Positions 1 to 10,581 of a stretch of 64,000 nucleotides of DNA are shown here, in pieces (positions within the stretch are counted from its first letter, which is position 1; the number at the start of each line of letters is the position of its first letter). The position numbers and the translations under genes were made by a program. Origin of the DNA: Melieria omissa (lineage: Eukaryota > Arthropoda > Insecta > Diptera > Ulidiidae); contig OZ020270.1 of assembly GCA_963971225.1 (NCBI GenBank), positions 69,570,932-69,634,931 of the forward strand. The letters are read 5' to 3'. The notes beneath the pieces are model-generated. The model was given only the letters and a program-made list of their open reading frames with translations. It was not told where the DNA came from and did not search any database.

Positions 1-1530
1 ATCTGCCGCCCCACTGTCCTTGTCTCACAGCTGAAACGACAACCCAGCAGCTTGGCAATTGAAGGAAGGATAGATGGAAAGTTGTTCGTGTTGACACTGG
101 ATACTGGAGCGTCATATTCGATCATAAAAAGGAAGCTGCTGAAGAACTGGGAACCGCTGCATGGCATACAGCTGCGGACTGCGACTGGCGAGCGCGCGCC
201 GGTAAGAGGGAAAGTTACAAAAACGATTGCTATCGGCACCAACAGCCTGGAACATGAGTTCATCGTCGCGGATATAATGGACGACGTGATTATCGGCGTG
301 GATTTCATGATTAGGCACGGTTTTACGCTGGACCTGAAGGAAAATGTGCTGAGATATGCCAACGTTGAATTCCCGCTGCACACCGGCTATGAGCGAAGCG
401 TGGCGGTAAGGAAGGTTGTATCGTGTCAACACCGGAGGATACCAGCGAATTCTGAGGCGATTGTGTGGGCAAAGGTGGACGAGGACGATGGGACGAGTCG
501 GCTGTGGGTTGTAGAAGCACCGAAACAAGGACACGACAACATCATCATCGGACGTACATTAGTGGAACCTAAGAATGGCAGAATACCAGTCCGAATACTG
601 AACCCCCTGAATGCACCCAGATGTGTCTGTAAAGACGAGGTAATTGGCGAGTGTAAGGAAGCTGTAGCAGTGATCAATTGCGAAAGTAGCCCACCTGGAG
701 GTAATAGGAAGAACGGTTTCAAAATGGACGTCATACCGCAGGAGAACCAGTGGAGCAGCGAGTTGACGGCCAAGCAGAAACAGAAGGCGAGGTCTCTCCT
801 GCAGCGCTATGGGTCAATATTTGCGGCAGAAGCAGGCGGAAGAACAGCCATAGTGAAGTACAACATCGACACCGGAAGTGCAAAACCGATTCGCCAACCG
901 CCAAGACGAGTTCCGCTGGCCAAGAGGGAAGAGGTCACAAATTTGATCGAAAACATGCGGAAAGAAAAGGTCATAGAGCCTTCTTCGGGCCCCTGGTGCT
1001 CGCCGGTCGTGCTAGTCATGAAAAAGGATGACAGTATCCGATTTTGTGTGGCTTATCGGAAGCTCAATTATGTGACCAAGAAGGACAGTTATCCACTACC
1101 GCGGATCGATGACACCCTGGACACGCTGTCAGGCACACAGTGGTTCTCCACGCTCGACTTACGCAGCGGCTATTGGCAGGTAGAGCTTGCAGACAAGGAC
1201 AAGGAGAAAACGGCTTTCAGTGTTGGCGATGGTTTGTGGCAGTTCACCGTCATGCCGTTTGGACTCGGCAACGCACCAGCAGCATTCGAGCGGCTAATGG
1301 AACGCGTGCTAAAAGGGCTGCATTGGCGGGCGTGCCTGGTGTACCTCGACGACATAATCGTGATGGGTAAAAGCTTCGACGACCACCTGGAGGAGGTATT
1401 CGAGCGGATACAAAAAGGTGGGCTTAAACTCAACCCAAAGAAGTGCTCGCTGTTCCAAAATGAGGTCAAGTATCTGGATGCCTGTACCGCGAATGGGAGA
1501 GCGCGGATGGTCGGACCAGCAACTCCCTAA
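1..1530 (+). pseudogene. gypsy copy 1 pol: aspartic protease and reverse transcriptase
   Basis: The frame is open from base 1, so the start lies outside the window. The protease active site LDTGAS is near 91-110. The RT core follows, with the motif-A region FSTLDLRSGYWQ near 1145-1180 and the catalytic YLDDI near 1342. The frame then runs across a deletion at about 1482, where the RT thumb, RNase H and linker are lost, and reads out of frame to a stop at 1530. Copy 2 shows the missing part. Two bases (GG) are shared at the deletion junction. In the element this polyprotein would cleave Gag-Pol and copy the RNA; here it cannot. Confidence 0.88.
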
Positions 1531-2150
1531 TGGTAGTGCCGAAATGCAGAATCAACGAGGTCATCGAGGCATACCATAACTACTCCAGTGGAGGGCACCT
1601 GGGCATCACCAAAACCGTCGCCAAAATAAAAAGACGATTCTACTGGGTAGGATGTCAGGAGTCTGTAGCCGAGTGGATTAAGAGCTGCGACCGATGTTCA
1701 GCCGCGAAAGGGCCGACAAGAAGATCTCGAGGCCGCATGCAGCAGTACAACGTGGGAGCGCCCTTCGAGCGGATTGCTATGGACGTCGCCGGCCCATTCC
1801 CAACAGCACTCAAGGCAACAAATATGTGCTGGTGGTAATGGATTATTTCAGCAAATGGCCCGAAGTGTGCCCTATTCCTAACCAGGAGGCCACTACGATC
1901 TCGGAAAAGCTGGTAAGCAACTGAGTAGCCAGGTTCGGAGTTCCGTTGGAGTTGTACTCAGATCAAGGCCGGAATTTCGAGTCTGCGGTATTCAAGGAAG
2001 TGTGTGAGCTGCTGGGGATAAAGAAAACTCGTACCACGCCTTTGCACCCACAGTCCGACGGCATGGTAGAACGCTTTAACCGGACACTGGAGGAATACCT
2101 GCGGAAAGTGGTAGGCAGGAATCAAAAGGATTGGGACACCCATATCCCCC
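1530..2150 (+). pseudogene. gypsy copy 1 integrase, N-terminal part (broken)
   Basis: The first frame (1530-1838) carries the HHCC zinc-binding region, with YHNYSSGGHLGI and CDRC near 1690, and the first catalytic Asp in AMDVAGPF near 1780. A one-base loss near 1805 relative to copy 2 moves the reading to another frame. A TGA at 1922-1924 then stops it where copy 2 has Trp. The frame resumes from about 1946 with the second Asp (YSDQGRNF) and the Glu region (HPQSDGMVERFN). The gene is cut at 2150 by the R1 insertion and resumes at 8009. Confidence 0.87.
2138..2150 (+). repeat. Left target-site duplication of the R1-clade insertion
   Basis: ACCCATATCCCCC here is repeated at 7996-8008. It lies in the gypsy integrase and reads continuously with the sequence after 8008. 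The first A may belong to the poly-A tail, so the duplication is 12 or 13 bp. Confidence 0.92.
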
Positions 2151-2696
2151 CAGAGAGAGTATCGATCTGTGTTATTAGACGTTCAGTGAAGAGCTCCTTC
2201 TTTAATTTGAATAAATAAGTGGTGAAACAAGTGCAACTTCGCAGCAGAGAGCTGGAAAGTATCAGCGATATTCCCAACGAGGCTCGTAAGTGAAGTGCAA
2301 TTGATTGGGCGGCTGACAGCGGTGAGTAAGCTCATATTATTTTTCTGTGCTACTACCAATCCTCGGCACACCGAGAAGAGCGGAGTAAAACCACCGGAAA
2401 AATAAAAACAACAAACAAGATAGAGTGCGCGCAAATCGCAGTGACAGCAGTCAGTGTCTTCAACCCAATCGCAGGAAGCACGGAGAGAGTGGGTAACTCA
2501 GAAAGCGAGAACTCACCACACAGGCTAGCTGGGACACGATCCACCGTATTGTAGGCGAGTCGACGTTCTGTTTGCTAGGGTTGCCATCCACCTTAAGTGC
2601 AATTCTCACAGCAGGACGACGAAAAACTAGCCAAGCTCAGGCTACGTAGGGGTCGGCGAGTGGCGAACCGCTGGACGGTCTGCAAGAAGGCTGCTT

Positions 2697-4104
2697 ATGC
2701 GATCGCAGCAGCAACAAAACGAACGCGATTGTGCTAGACGGCCGCAGAGCCCGACCGACGCTCTCAGCTTACTAAATACGACTGACAAGCAGAAACGGCG
2801 CGCACCCACGAGTCAGCATGAGAGCGGCAACGATGCAGACACCGAGCGTAGTAATCTGCGAGAAATACTGGAAGTCATGGGAAAAAAATTGAAGAGCTGT
2901 CGCAGATGATGGATAGCCAACGGCATAATCATGACATGAAGGCAATTGTCAGCGGCATAACCAACCTAAACAAGCAAGCGCTGGAGTGGAAATGCGTAAA
3001 CTGCAAATGCGGTTTGCCTACACAACAACATGACAAGACGACACAAACAGCGACACAGCGTACAACTGGCACAGTGGGAAAGAGAGCGAGAACGGGAATG
3101 GATGATGTAGTGGGCGAACACTCCCCGCTGCCAAGGCAGAAAAGAACAAGAGTGATCTCACCAAAACTTGCTCGTAACAGAGGGGAAGTGCTACCAAAAG
3201 AACAACAGCAAAAAGATGCGATTCAAAAAACGACCGCCATAAGAGGGGAAAATCTGCAAAGAGAGAAACAGGGGAAAAAATGGGTGGAGTCTAGCGGTGG
3301 TAAAACGCGCGAAAACAGCCATCATAATGCGGGCGCAAGTAGAGAAGAAAGTGAGCCAATCACGTTATCATGTGGAAGGCCGGAAGAAAAGAGATCAGAT
3401 CCAGACCAGATGCTCTAATTATTTCTAGGGCAGGAGAAGCGACATACGCGGACATCCTGCGTCGAGTAAAGACGAGCGAATCACTGAAGGCGCTGGGCGA
3501 GGATGTGAAAGCAGTGCGCAGGACGGCTAAAGGCGAGCTGTTCATAGAACTCAGGAAAACAAGCGACAGCAAGGCAGCAGATTACCAAGCGGCTGTTGAA
3601 GCAGTGCTAAAAGAGGAGGCCATCGTAGCGGCTAAGACACACACCATAACCATCCAGTGCAGAGACCTGGACGAGATAACCACGCCAGCAGAAATCTGCG
3701 AGGCGGTCCACCAACAGTGCGGCATTAAGCGGCCAGACGAGGCGACAGTGCGTAATATGCGGAAAAACAGCAATGGCACGCAAACTGCTTACATATATTT
3801 GCCAGCAGCGGATGCCAAGAAAGTTCTGAACTCGGAACGAGTACGCATTGGATGGGCTTCGTGTAGGGTACGAGAATCTGTGTCGCGCAGGTGCTGCTTC
3901 AAATGCTGGGGCTATGGGCACATGGCACAACACTGCAAGGAAGCAGCAGACAGATCGGACATGTGCAGAAAGTGCGGAGAACGTGGACACAAAGCCACAG
4001 GCTGCGCTAATAAGGAGAAATGCGCACTTTGCAGCGGCGAACACGCGGCTGGCAGCTACAAATGCCCAACCTACCAGAAGGTTGCAAATAAAGCTGTCCC
4101 ATGA
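2697..4104 (+). pseudogene. R1-clade ORF1 (gag-like RNA-binding protein), frameshifted
   Basis: Three overlapping open segments make up this gene: 2697-2909, 2906-3418 and 3370-4104. The first two are Gln/Lys/Arg-rich and low in complexity. The last carries the conserved gag core and the zinc knuckles CFKCWGYGHMAQHC (near 3897-3940) and CRKCGERGHKATGC (near 3964-4006), then a third Cys-rich motif beginning CALC near 4021. These proteins coat the element RNA and help it reach its target. The stop TGA at 4102-4104 overlaps the ORF2 start ATG at 4101-4103. The exact start is uncertain; 2697 is only the first usable ATG. Confidence 0.8.
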
Positions 4105-7078
4105 AAGTCGTACAGCTCAATCTGAATCACTGCGCAGCAGCTCAGGACCTGTTGGAGCAAGCGGCGATGGAGCACAACTTCGACTTGGCTTTACTGTGCG
4201 AACAGTACGCGCACGTGGAGGGGCAAGAATAGGCGTCTGATTCAAGCGGCAAAGCCGCAATCTGGGCTCTAAATGGCCGCCCCTTTCAGAGCAAAATGGC
4301 GGCCCTACATCAAGGGTTCACGTGGGTTAAGGTCGACGGGATCTTCTTTTTTATGTGCTATATGCCCCCAAGCATGAGTGGGGATGATTTCGAGCGCATG
4401 CTGATAGACCTGGTAATGGAGGTGCAGGGCAAGACGCCAGCGATAGTGGCAGGCGACTTTAATGCCTGGTCAACGGTCTGGGGCAGCTCACGAACAAACT
4501 GGCGAGGAAAAACTATGCTAGAGTGCATAGCGCCGCTTGAGCTGGAGCTGTTGAACCACGGCGGGCAACACACTTTTGACAACGGCAGAGGTAGGTCCGT
4601 GATTGACCTCACCTTCGCCCACAGCTCGATTGCGCGTCATACTCAGTGGTGTGTTAGTAACATGTACACGCACAGCGACCACCTGGCGATAGTGATGGAG
4701 CTGAACCTGCAGGTGCGGGGAGTAAAGCCGCAAATTCACAGAGCGCAGGCAAGAAGCTGGAAGAAGCATGCCTTCGACGCCGACATTTTCGATTACGTGT
4801 GGCGGGAGGATGAGGTGCAGCTGGGCACAGCGGTTAAAATGGCGTCAGAAATCACAAGCAGGCTGCACAAGGCATGTGACGCTGCAATGCCTAGGATCAA
4901 AAATAAGGTTGGCAAGAAGCCAGCTTACTGGTGGAACAGCGACATAGCTGCTCGGAGAAAAAGCTGCCACCAGGCACGAAGGAAGGCGCAGCGAGCGAGA
5001 AACCGCGCGGAATGGGGCGCCTTGTGGGACCACTACAAAGTCTGCAGAAAGGCGCTAACGAAGGCCATTCGCAGCAGCAAAGAGGCCTATTTCAAGGCGC
5101 TGTGCACCGAGGCCGACGTGGATCCATGGGCAAGGCCTACAAGGAGGTCATGGGTCGGATTAAGGAGCCTAGATCACCGCAGCCTTCTGACCCGGCGCTC
5201 CTGAGTGCGGTGGTAACGACTCTCTTTCCCCCACAAACGGAACAACACCTCCAAGCTAGCCAGGACATGGGTGATATCCCTGAATTAACCGCTGATGAGG
5301 TCTTGCTAACGTTGCATAGAATCAGCGACGGCAAGGCGCCGGGCCTCGACGGCGTGCCAAATATTGCGCTCAAGGCAGCCATCAATGCGAGCCCTGACAC
5401 TTTTGCCAGCCTATACAACGCATGCATCAAGGAAGGAGTTTTTCCGAACCAGTGGAAACGGCAACGGCTGGTGCTATTACTAAAAGCCACCCGATCAGCG
5501 GTCCTCGTACCGTCCTCTGTGCATGCTAGACACGATGGGTAAGATCCTTGAGCGCATTATCTGTGACCGACTGCAGGAGTCACTGGAAAAACCTGATGGT
5601 CTCTCTGAGCGCCAGTTTGGTTTTAGAAAGGCGCGATCAACAGTGGACGCCATTCAAGTCGTCATGGACATAGCGCGTGATGCCACAAGCGGCAAAAGGT
5701 GGCGAGGCGGTACAAAAAAATACTGCGCGGTAGTGACGCTGGACGTCAAAAACGCCTTCAACTCGGCCAACTGGGCGCGAATCATGGAGGCACTCAAGCA
5801 GTTCCGGATTCCTGCGTACCTGCAGAGCCTGATTGCGGACTACTTCCGTAACCGAGTGCTTCTATACGACACTGACGACGGTGTCCGAAAATACACGGTC
5901 ACAGGTGGAGTTCCACAGGGGTCCGTGCTGGGGCAAACATTGTGAAACGTAATGTATGATGGCATCCTGCGCCTGAAACTTCCTGACGGCGTCCAGCTGA
6001 TCGGATATGCAGACGATATTGCGATGGTGGCAGTTGCCAAGCACATAAGCGCGCTGCAGTCAAGCTGCAATGACGCATTAAACTGTGTTTGTGCCTGGTT
6101 AAAAGAGGCGAAACTCGAGCTGGCGGCGCATAAGACCGAGGCAGTGCTGATGAGTAGCAGGAAGGTACGCGAGGTGTTCACGCTTACAATAAACGGACAT
6201 CAAATAACATCGCAGCCTCACCTACGATATCTTGGCGTCATACTGGACGCAAAAATGACGTTCAAGGAACACTTTAAATGCGTGAGTGATAAGGCCACAA
6301 AGGTGAACGGCGCGCTTAGCCGCATTATGCCCAACATCGGGGCCCTCGCTCAGGTCGGAGGAAGCTTCTCTCGAGTGTGGTAGACAGCATACTGCTTTAT
6401 GCGGCGCCCGTTTGGGCAGACGCCGTGAGGTTCAAGGCATACACAAAAGGAGCCCAAGCCACCCATCGACTTAGTGCACTGCGCATCGCAAGCGCCTTTC
6501 GTACGGTGTCCGATGATGCCATTTGCGTCATTGCCAGCAAACCGCCAATAGACCTGCTGGCGAAAGAGATGAAACGCCTCTACAAGGCTGGTGCAAGACC
6601 TGCGGCAGCGACAAAAACAGCGGAACGCAACGCCACCATTAGTCAGTGGCAGCAGAAGTGGGACCAGTCCAGCAAGGGGAGATGGACGTATCAGCTGATA
6701 CCCGACATAGCTCGCTGGGTAAACAGGAAGCATGGCGAACTCAACCATCACCTGACTCAGATACTCAGTGGGCATGGGTGTTTTAAAGAATACCTGTTCA
6801 GGTTCAAACACGAGCAGGACCCCTTTTGTCCCCTTTGCCCCGGAGTACCAGAAAATGCACATCACGTGCTGCTGGAATGTCCGCGTTTTAGCGAGGCCCG
6901 TAGCTCGCTGCGATCGGTATTTGGGCAGTGTCCCACAGCGGCGAACCTCACAAACCACATGTGCGACACACTGGAGAAATGGGAGGCGGTAAGCTCCACG
7001 TCCGTCCGTATCATGAAGGAGCTGCGCGTGATTGAACGCCAGCGAAGATCTGTAGCATACGCTGAAATCAGTGTCTAA
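4101..7078 (+). pseudogene. R1-clade ORF2: endonuclease and reverse transcriptase, broken
   Basis: The start MKVVQLNLNHCAAAQDLL is the usual opening of an R1-type endonuclease. The endonuclease continues through AIVAGDFNAWSTVWGS (near 4440) and THSDHLAI (near 4670). RT motifs follow: GKAPGLDGVP near 5330, GGVPQGSVLG near 5905 and the catalytic YADD near 6007. A C-terminal Cys-His motif (CPLCPG, HHVLLEC) lies near 6830-6880. Breaks seen: an in-frame TAG at 4230-4232, frameshifts near 5140 and 5510, an in-frame TGA at 5943-5945, and a frameshift near 6370. No RNase H domain is present. The gene is inactive. Confidence 0.88.
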
Positions 7079-7122
7079 TGTGGTAAGCGCTTAGCTGCGC
7101 CGCAACTGTTAGACACGAAGTA

Positions 7123-7872
7123 TCAGGTGCACAACTTTGCTTCCGCCGTTTTCCGATAGGTGGCTGTACCGGCTGAGGCTGGTTGAAATACATAGATGGT
7201 AATGCCTTTAAAGTAAGTGTGGACAGTGCCTAACGAATTGTCATCGCCGTTTCAGTGACAGTTGTTCTTGTTTTCGTATTATTCACGCTCGAAAATGTCC
7301 GTTTATGTGCCCAATTCTCGCCATTTGCGGGAAGTTTTACTTTTCTGTTACAATTCGAAAAAAATGCAGCTGAAGCGCATCGAATGCTCTCAGAAACTTA
7401 CGGTGATGCTGCTCTGAGTGAAAGAACGTGTCGGGAGTGGTTTCAACGTTTTAAAAATGCTGATTTCGTGGTGAGTGAAAATGGTGAGTCATCCTCCAAC
7501 ACGACAATGCTCGGCCTCACGTCGCAAAAGTGGTCAACAAGTACCTGGAAACGCTGAAATGGGAAGTCTTGCCCCACCCGCCGTATTCCCCAGATGTCGC
7601 CCCTTCTGACTTCCACCTATTCCGTTCAATGGCACACGGCCTGGCAGATCAACATTTTCAATCCTTCGAAGAATTGGAAAAATGGATTGCTTCATGGATA
7701 GCGTCAAAAGAGGACTCCTTTTTTCGAGCCGGAATCCGAAAATTGCCGGAAAGATGGGAGAAAGTTGTCGCTAGCGACGGACAATACTTTGAATAATACA
7801 TCTGTAAGCACTTTTTCGCAATAAAGCTTTTAATTTTGGAGAAAAACGGCGGAAGCAAAGTTGTACACCTGA
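7123..7872 (+). mobile_element. Mariner element, internally deleted, in the R1 3' UTR
   Basis: The inverted ends read TCAGGTGCACAACTTTGC at 7123 and the complement of TCAGGTGTACAACTTTGC ending at 7872, with one mismatch across 18 bases. TA lies on both sides (7121-7122, 7873-7874), as the family rule requires. The 750-bp length against about 1.3 kb for complete mariners shows an internal deletion. The flanks join as R1 3' UTR sequence. Confidence 0.9.
7295..7796 (+). pseudogene. Mariner transposase, frameshifted and internally deleted
   Basis: The ATG at 7295 opens the N-terminal helix-turn-helix region. The next part (AEAHRMLSETYGDAALSE, then WFQRF) is in another frame, because an A-run near 7358 is one base short. 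Near 7500 the middle of the gene is missing, with the first catalytic Asp. The C-terminal half follows with HDNARPHV (second Asp) and YSPDVAPSDFHLF (third Asp of the D,D34D triad), ending at 7796. A complete protein would be about 345 residues. This copy cannot encode a working transposase. Confidence 0.87.
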
Positions 7873-7995
7873 TAATTTTTAACATAAAGTCCCGTGCTAG
7901 CAGGTTAGGAGAGAGGGGTTTTTTAGTGGGTGTTTCAAGTCCCTCACTCCGGCTTTCAATGCTTTTTCCCCTCTGCAAAAACAAAAAAAAAAAAA

Positions 7996-8008
7996 ACCCA
8001 TATCCCCC
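7996..8008 (+). repeat. Right target-site duplication of the R1-clade insertion
   Basis: This matches 2138-2150 exactly. It directly follows the A-rich tail 7982-7995, and the gypsy integrase reading resumes here. Confidence 0.92.
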
Positions 8009-8213
8009 TGTTCCTGATGGCGTATAGGTCAGCCCCGCACGACACGACATCACTGACTCCAGCCCGAGCAGTGTTCGGCACAGAGTTGCGGTTACCCGCT
8101 GACTTGAAGTTAGGGGTAGCAATAAAGGCGCCAAGCTGAAGGTAGTCCATTTGGAGCGCTTGGCGCCTTATCACAGCGGAACCTCGGCACTTGTTCGGGA
8201 CGAACAAGTCTAA
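8009..8213 (+). pseudogene. gypsy copy 1 integrase C-terminal remnant
   Basis: The sequence continues the integrase cut at 2150, with AYRSAPHDTTSLTPARAVFG, and matches copy 2 from about 44687. About 281 bp of copy 2 (roughly 44791-45072) are missing at a junction near 8120. The last part matches the end of copy 2 pol. The stop is near 8213, 11 bp before the LTR. Confidence 0.85.
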
Positions 8214-8224
8214 GTGGTGGGCAG

Positions 8225-8636
8225 TGTAACGATAAGACAGTCTGTCGCTGTGCAAAACAACCCTGTCGCTACGCGCCGTGCTATAATTCAATCTGGCAAC
8301 GACGGAAACTTTTAGTCCAACCTGGCAATGATGGTCGCGATCATCATGGAAACCTTTAGTCCACTCCGGAATGTGCGAGAACGATCTGCGCGATGGCCGG
8401 ACAGGTATAAAAGGCAGCCGGGTGCGGCGCAGCGAGTTAGTCTGATTTTGACTAGTGAAGGTGCCACACGGATTAATTAAGCAAATAATTAAGTGTAAAG
8501 ACAGTGAAGTGTAAATCTGTGAAATAAAGTGATTGTTGGCTTTTATTGACTGCGTTCGGATAATGAAAGTTGTCTTATTTTCAAATTGCACAATCCAGTG
8601 ATACGTAACAGCCCACTAGACCTAGTATTCGTAACA
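8225..8636 (+). repeat. 3' LTR of gypsy copy 1
   Basis: This 412-bp LTR starts TGTAACGATAAG and ends GTATTCGTAACA, like the two LTRs of copy 2 (39433-39850, 45181-45604). It contains a TATA box and an AATAAAG near 8523 that may serve polyadenylation. The flank after it begins ATATTT; the left flank is outside the window, so the target duplication cannot be checked. Confidence 0.92.
8406..8412 (+). promoter_or_regulatory. TATA box in gypsy LTR (copy 1)
   Basis: TATAAAA lies at the same place in all three LTRs. A conserved GCGGCGCAGCGAGT and a TTAGTCT start-like motif lie about 25-35 bp downstream, a normal TATA-to-start spacing. Confidence 0.65.
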
Positions 8637-9084
8637 ATATTTATTATTAGTCAAAATCGTTTTAAAATACACTTAATAAATTCATGAAAACTTCACTTTT
8701 TCAGGGTTTGTCAAGTGCACATAACCCTGAAAGTTAATGTACTTATTCACCAGAGTGACCGTTTTACACGTGAACAACAACAATTTGACAGGAGCCTTCA
8801 GAAAAAATCGACGTCCGGTTGTCAAAGAGTGTCGCTACTTAGGATTTACTTTGTGTGTCTCGTTGTGAACTATTAGAAATTACACACTTTATTGATTATG
8901 AGAAATGACAGATGAATCTCGGGTAAACATATAATAATTCCTATTCTATTCTATTCTAAGTAAAGTCACGTTGTGCAATGTGGCTACGCCAACAAAAAGA
9001 ATACATTTTAACTCTTAAGTTAAATTAAAATTAATAACTGGGTGTAATTGAAAATACATATAGAATATACGAATAATTGCTATA
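8637..9084. other. AT-rich spacer without recognised gene
   Basis: No supportable ORF. A short TATTC microsatellite lies near 8940-8957, and a small stem (CAGGGTT with AACCCTG) near 8702-8729. Nothing else is recognised. Confidence 0.6.
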
Positions 9085-10210
9085 ACCAAAGAAAATAAAC
9101 ATACAGAATGCGCATGTCATATTAGCAAAAATTTTGTATGGCGGGTTCCAACATTGGAACCCGCACTCTGCTCTCGCAGATCACGTATGTGGTGAGAGCG
9201 TTGCTTTACAAGCGAGAATGTAGTTTTACGTGTTGCGTTCACTGCAGCGAGTCTGCGTTAGCTCACTGCTGCGGCGTGGGATGATTGAGAGGTGAAGACG
9301 ATGTGCTGTTGTTGTTGTTCTTGTTGCGCTGGCGAAAAGCTGAAATTGTAAAACAATTTATATTTTCTGGCTGGCTTTTGTTCTTCTTCTATAAGCCTGC
9401 ACGGCGTCGCATATTGCACTCGATCTCACTGCTGACAGTAGTGCGTACAAAATCATAGAAAATAAAATATGGTTGGCATGGCGACTTATATGATCGCTAC
9501 AAGCAATAAAAAATAAGTAACAATAAGTAATCAACAAAGACAATTAAAAAGGAGAATTAAAAGAAAGGAAGACGTTTTTATTACCCCGCAATAATATTTA
9601 AAGTCCCGTTGTTTGAAACTTTTTTAAATAAGAAAAAAATTAGTATTTTAAAATTACTGTCCCATTAACAAGAACAAAAATCATTGTTGTTTTGAATCAA
9701 AGCGTTGTTTTGAACCACGTTCGTTCACGACGATCGTTGCGCTGGCAAAGTGATGTCCCTTTGCTGGCGACAAAAAAATGTAGAATTTCGCACAAAAAAT
9801 AATTGAGCGACCAAAGCAATATACACCCGTACGCAGGAACAAATTTAGAGAGGTGACATTACATTTGAAAACTTATATTATAGAGTTCCAATAGAATAGA
9901 ATACAGAATTCTATATATTTACAGAACATCGAATTTCGAATTTTAGCGGCGCAAATACCGATCCGTGACCCTACCCTGATACGCCCATGTGTACACAGGT
10001 GAAGTGGCTCTTTCATTTCATGTGTGGTTGTTGGGTGAGTGTACTTCAGCTTGCAAAGACAATGAGTAAACTGAAGCGCTCGCTCTCCTGTTGACGCTGC
10101 TGACTCCGCTCTTTCCCTTTTGTGGCTTCCCTCAGCTCTATGAAGCTCGCAAACAAAAAATTGAATTTTTGAGCTCAGATGCGCCTTCTATACACTTCAT
10201 ATTCTTTGGT
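9085..10210. mobile_element. TIR DNA element, family F, copy 1 (non-coding)
   Basis: The left end begins ACCAAAGAAAATAAACATAC, then AGAATGCGCATG. The right end is its diverged inverse, with CATCTGAGC and CTTTGGT at 10172-10210. Related ends occur at 19025 and 26891 (left), 36177 (right) and about 59607. Internal sequence around 9310-9490 recurs inverted at about 60680-60870. No transposase is visible, and I could not find a clear target duplication for this copy. Superfamily unknown; the copy at 26891-36177 has a 9-bp flank repeat. Confidence 0.55.
9141..9164. repeat. Perfect 10-bp-arm hairpin
   Basis: GCGGGTTCCA and TGGAACCCGC are separated by ACAT. A related half-site (GGAACCCGC) occurs near 36117, inside the right arm of another F copy, so it is probably a subterminal feature of that family. 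Confidence 0.7.
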
Positions 10211-10320
10211 AAAAGCAATCACAAAATCCCCAAAGCTGTGCTGTCGCTGTGTTGTGGCGACGCGTGCAGCTCGAAAGCAAAGCAGGCGCAATCTGCAAAA
10301 ACCCAAAACTGTGCTGCCTA

Positions 10321-10444
10321 ATATAGACTAATTTATGTTTATGGGTTATTGTTATTTTACTGTACTGTATTTATATTGTATTTATTTATGTTGTTTGTTT
10401 GTAGTTATTTTCTTTTATATATAGACTAATTTATGTTTATGGGT
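10321..10444 (+). repeat. 26-bp direct repeat pair
   Basis: A 26-bp sequence beginning ATATAGACTAATTTATG occurs at 10321-10346 and again at 10419-10444, 98 bp apart. It may mark an old target duplication or a local slippage. No element ends are recognised between the copies. Confidence 0.75.
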
Positions 10445-10581
10445 GAATAGGCCTACTGGGGAACCGAACACCCAAAAAAATCGGTAACGCACCTTTTTGC
10501 ATACCCCAGTGGTGGTGTGGAAATTGCAAAAAGAAACTTGGAAATGTATAAATTTTTTATTACAATTATGACTTTCTTTAA

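Larger units (their letters stand above)
2151..7995 (+). mobile_element. R1-clade non-LTR retrotransposon inserted in gypsy copy 1
   Basis: The insertion has a 12-13-bp target duplication and ends in poly-A (7982-7995). It carries a gag ORF with three CCHC knuckles, then an ORF with apurinic-type endonuclease, RT and a C-terminal zinc motif, without RNase H. This layout and the gag knuckle cluster fit the R1 clade (R1, RT1, Waldo, TRAS). The target is gypsy DNA, not 28S rDNA. A mariner sits in the 3' UTR, so the element itself is about 5.1 kb. The leader 2151-2696 has no ORF I can support. It looks full length, but both ORFs are broken. Confidence 0.88.
1..8636 (+). mobile_element. Ty3/gypsy LTR retrotransposon, copy 1 (5' part outside window, interrupted)
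   Basis: The order protease, reverse transcriptase, integrase, 3' LTR is that of a Ty3/gypsy element, and no env frame is seen. The 5' LTR and gag would lie before the window. Compared with copy 2 at 39433-45604, this copy has lost about 0.9 kb covering the end of RT, RNase H and the linker (junction near 1482) and about 0.28 kb of the integrase tail (junction near 8120). An R1-clade element sits in the integrase at 2151-7995. The element is dead: it carries deletions, stops and frameshifts. Confidence 0.9.
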
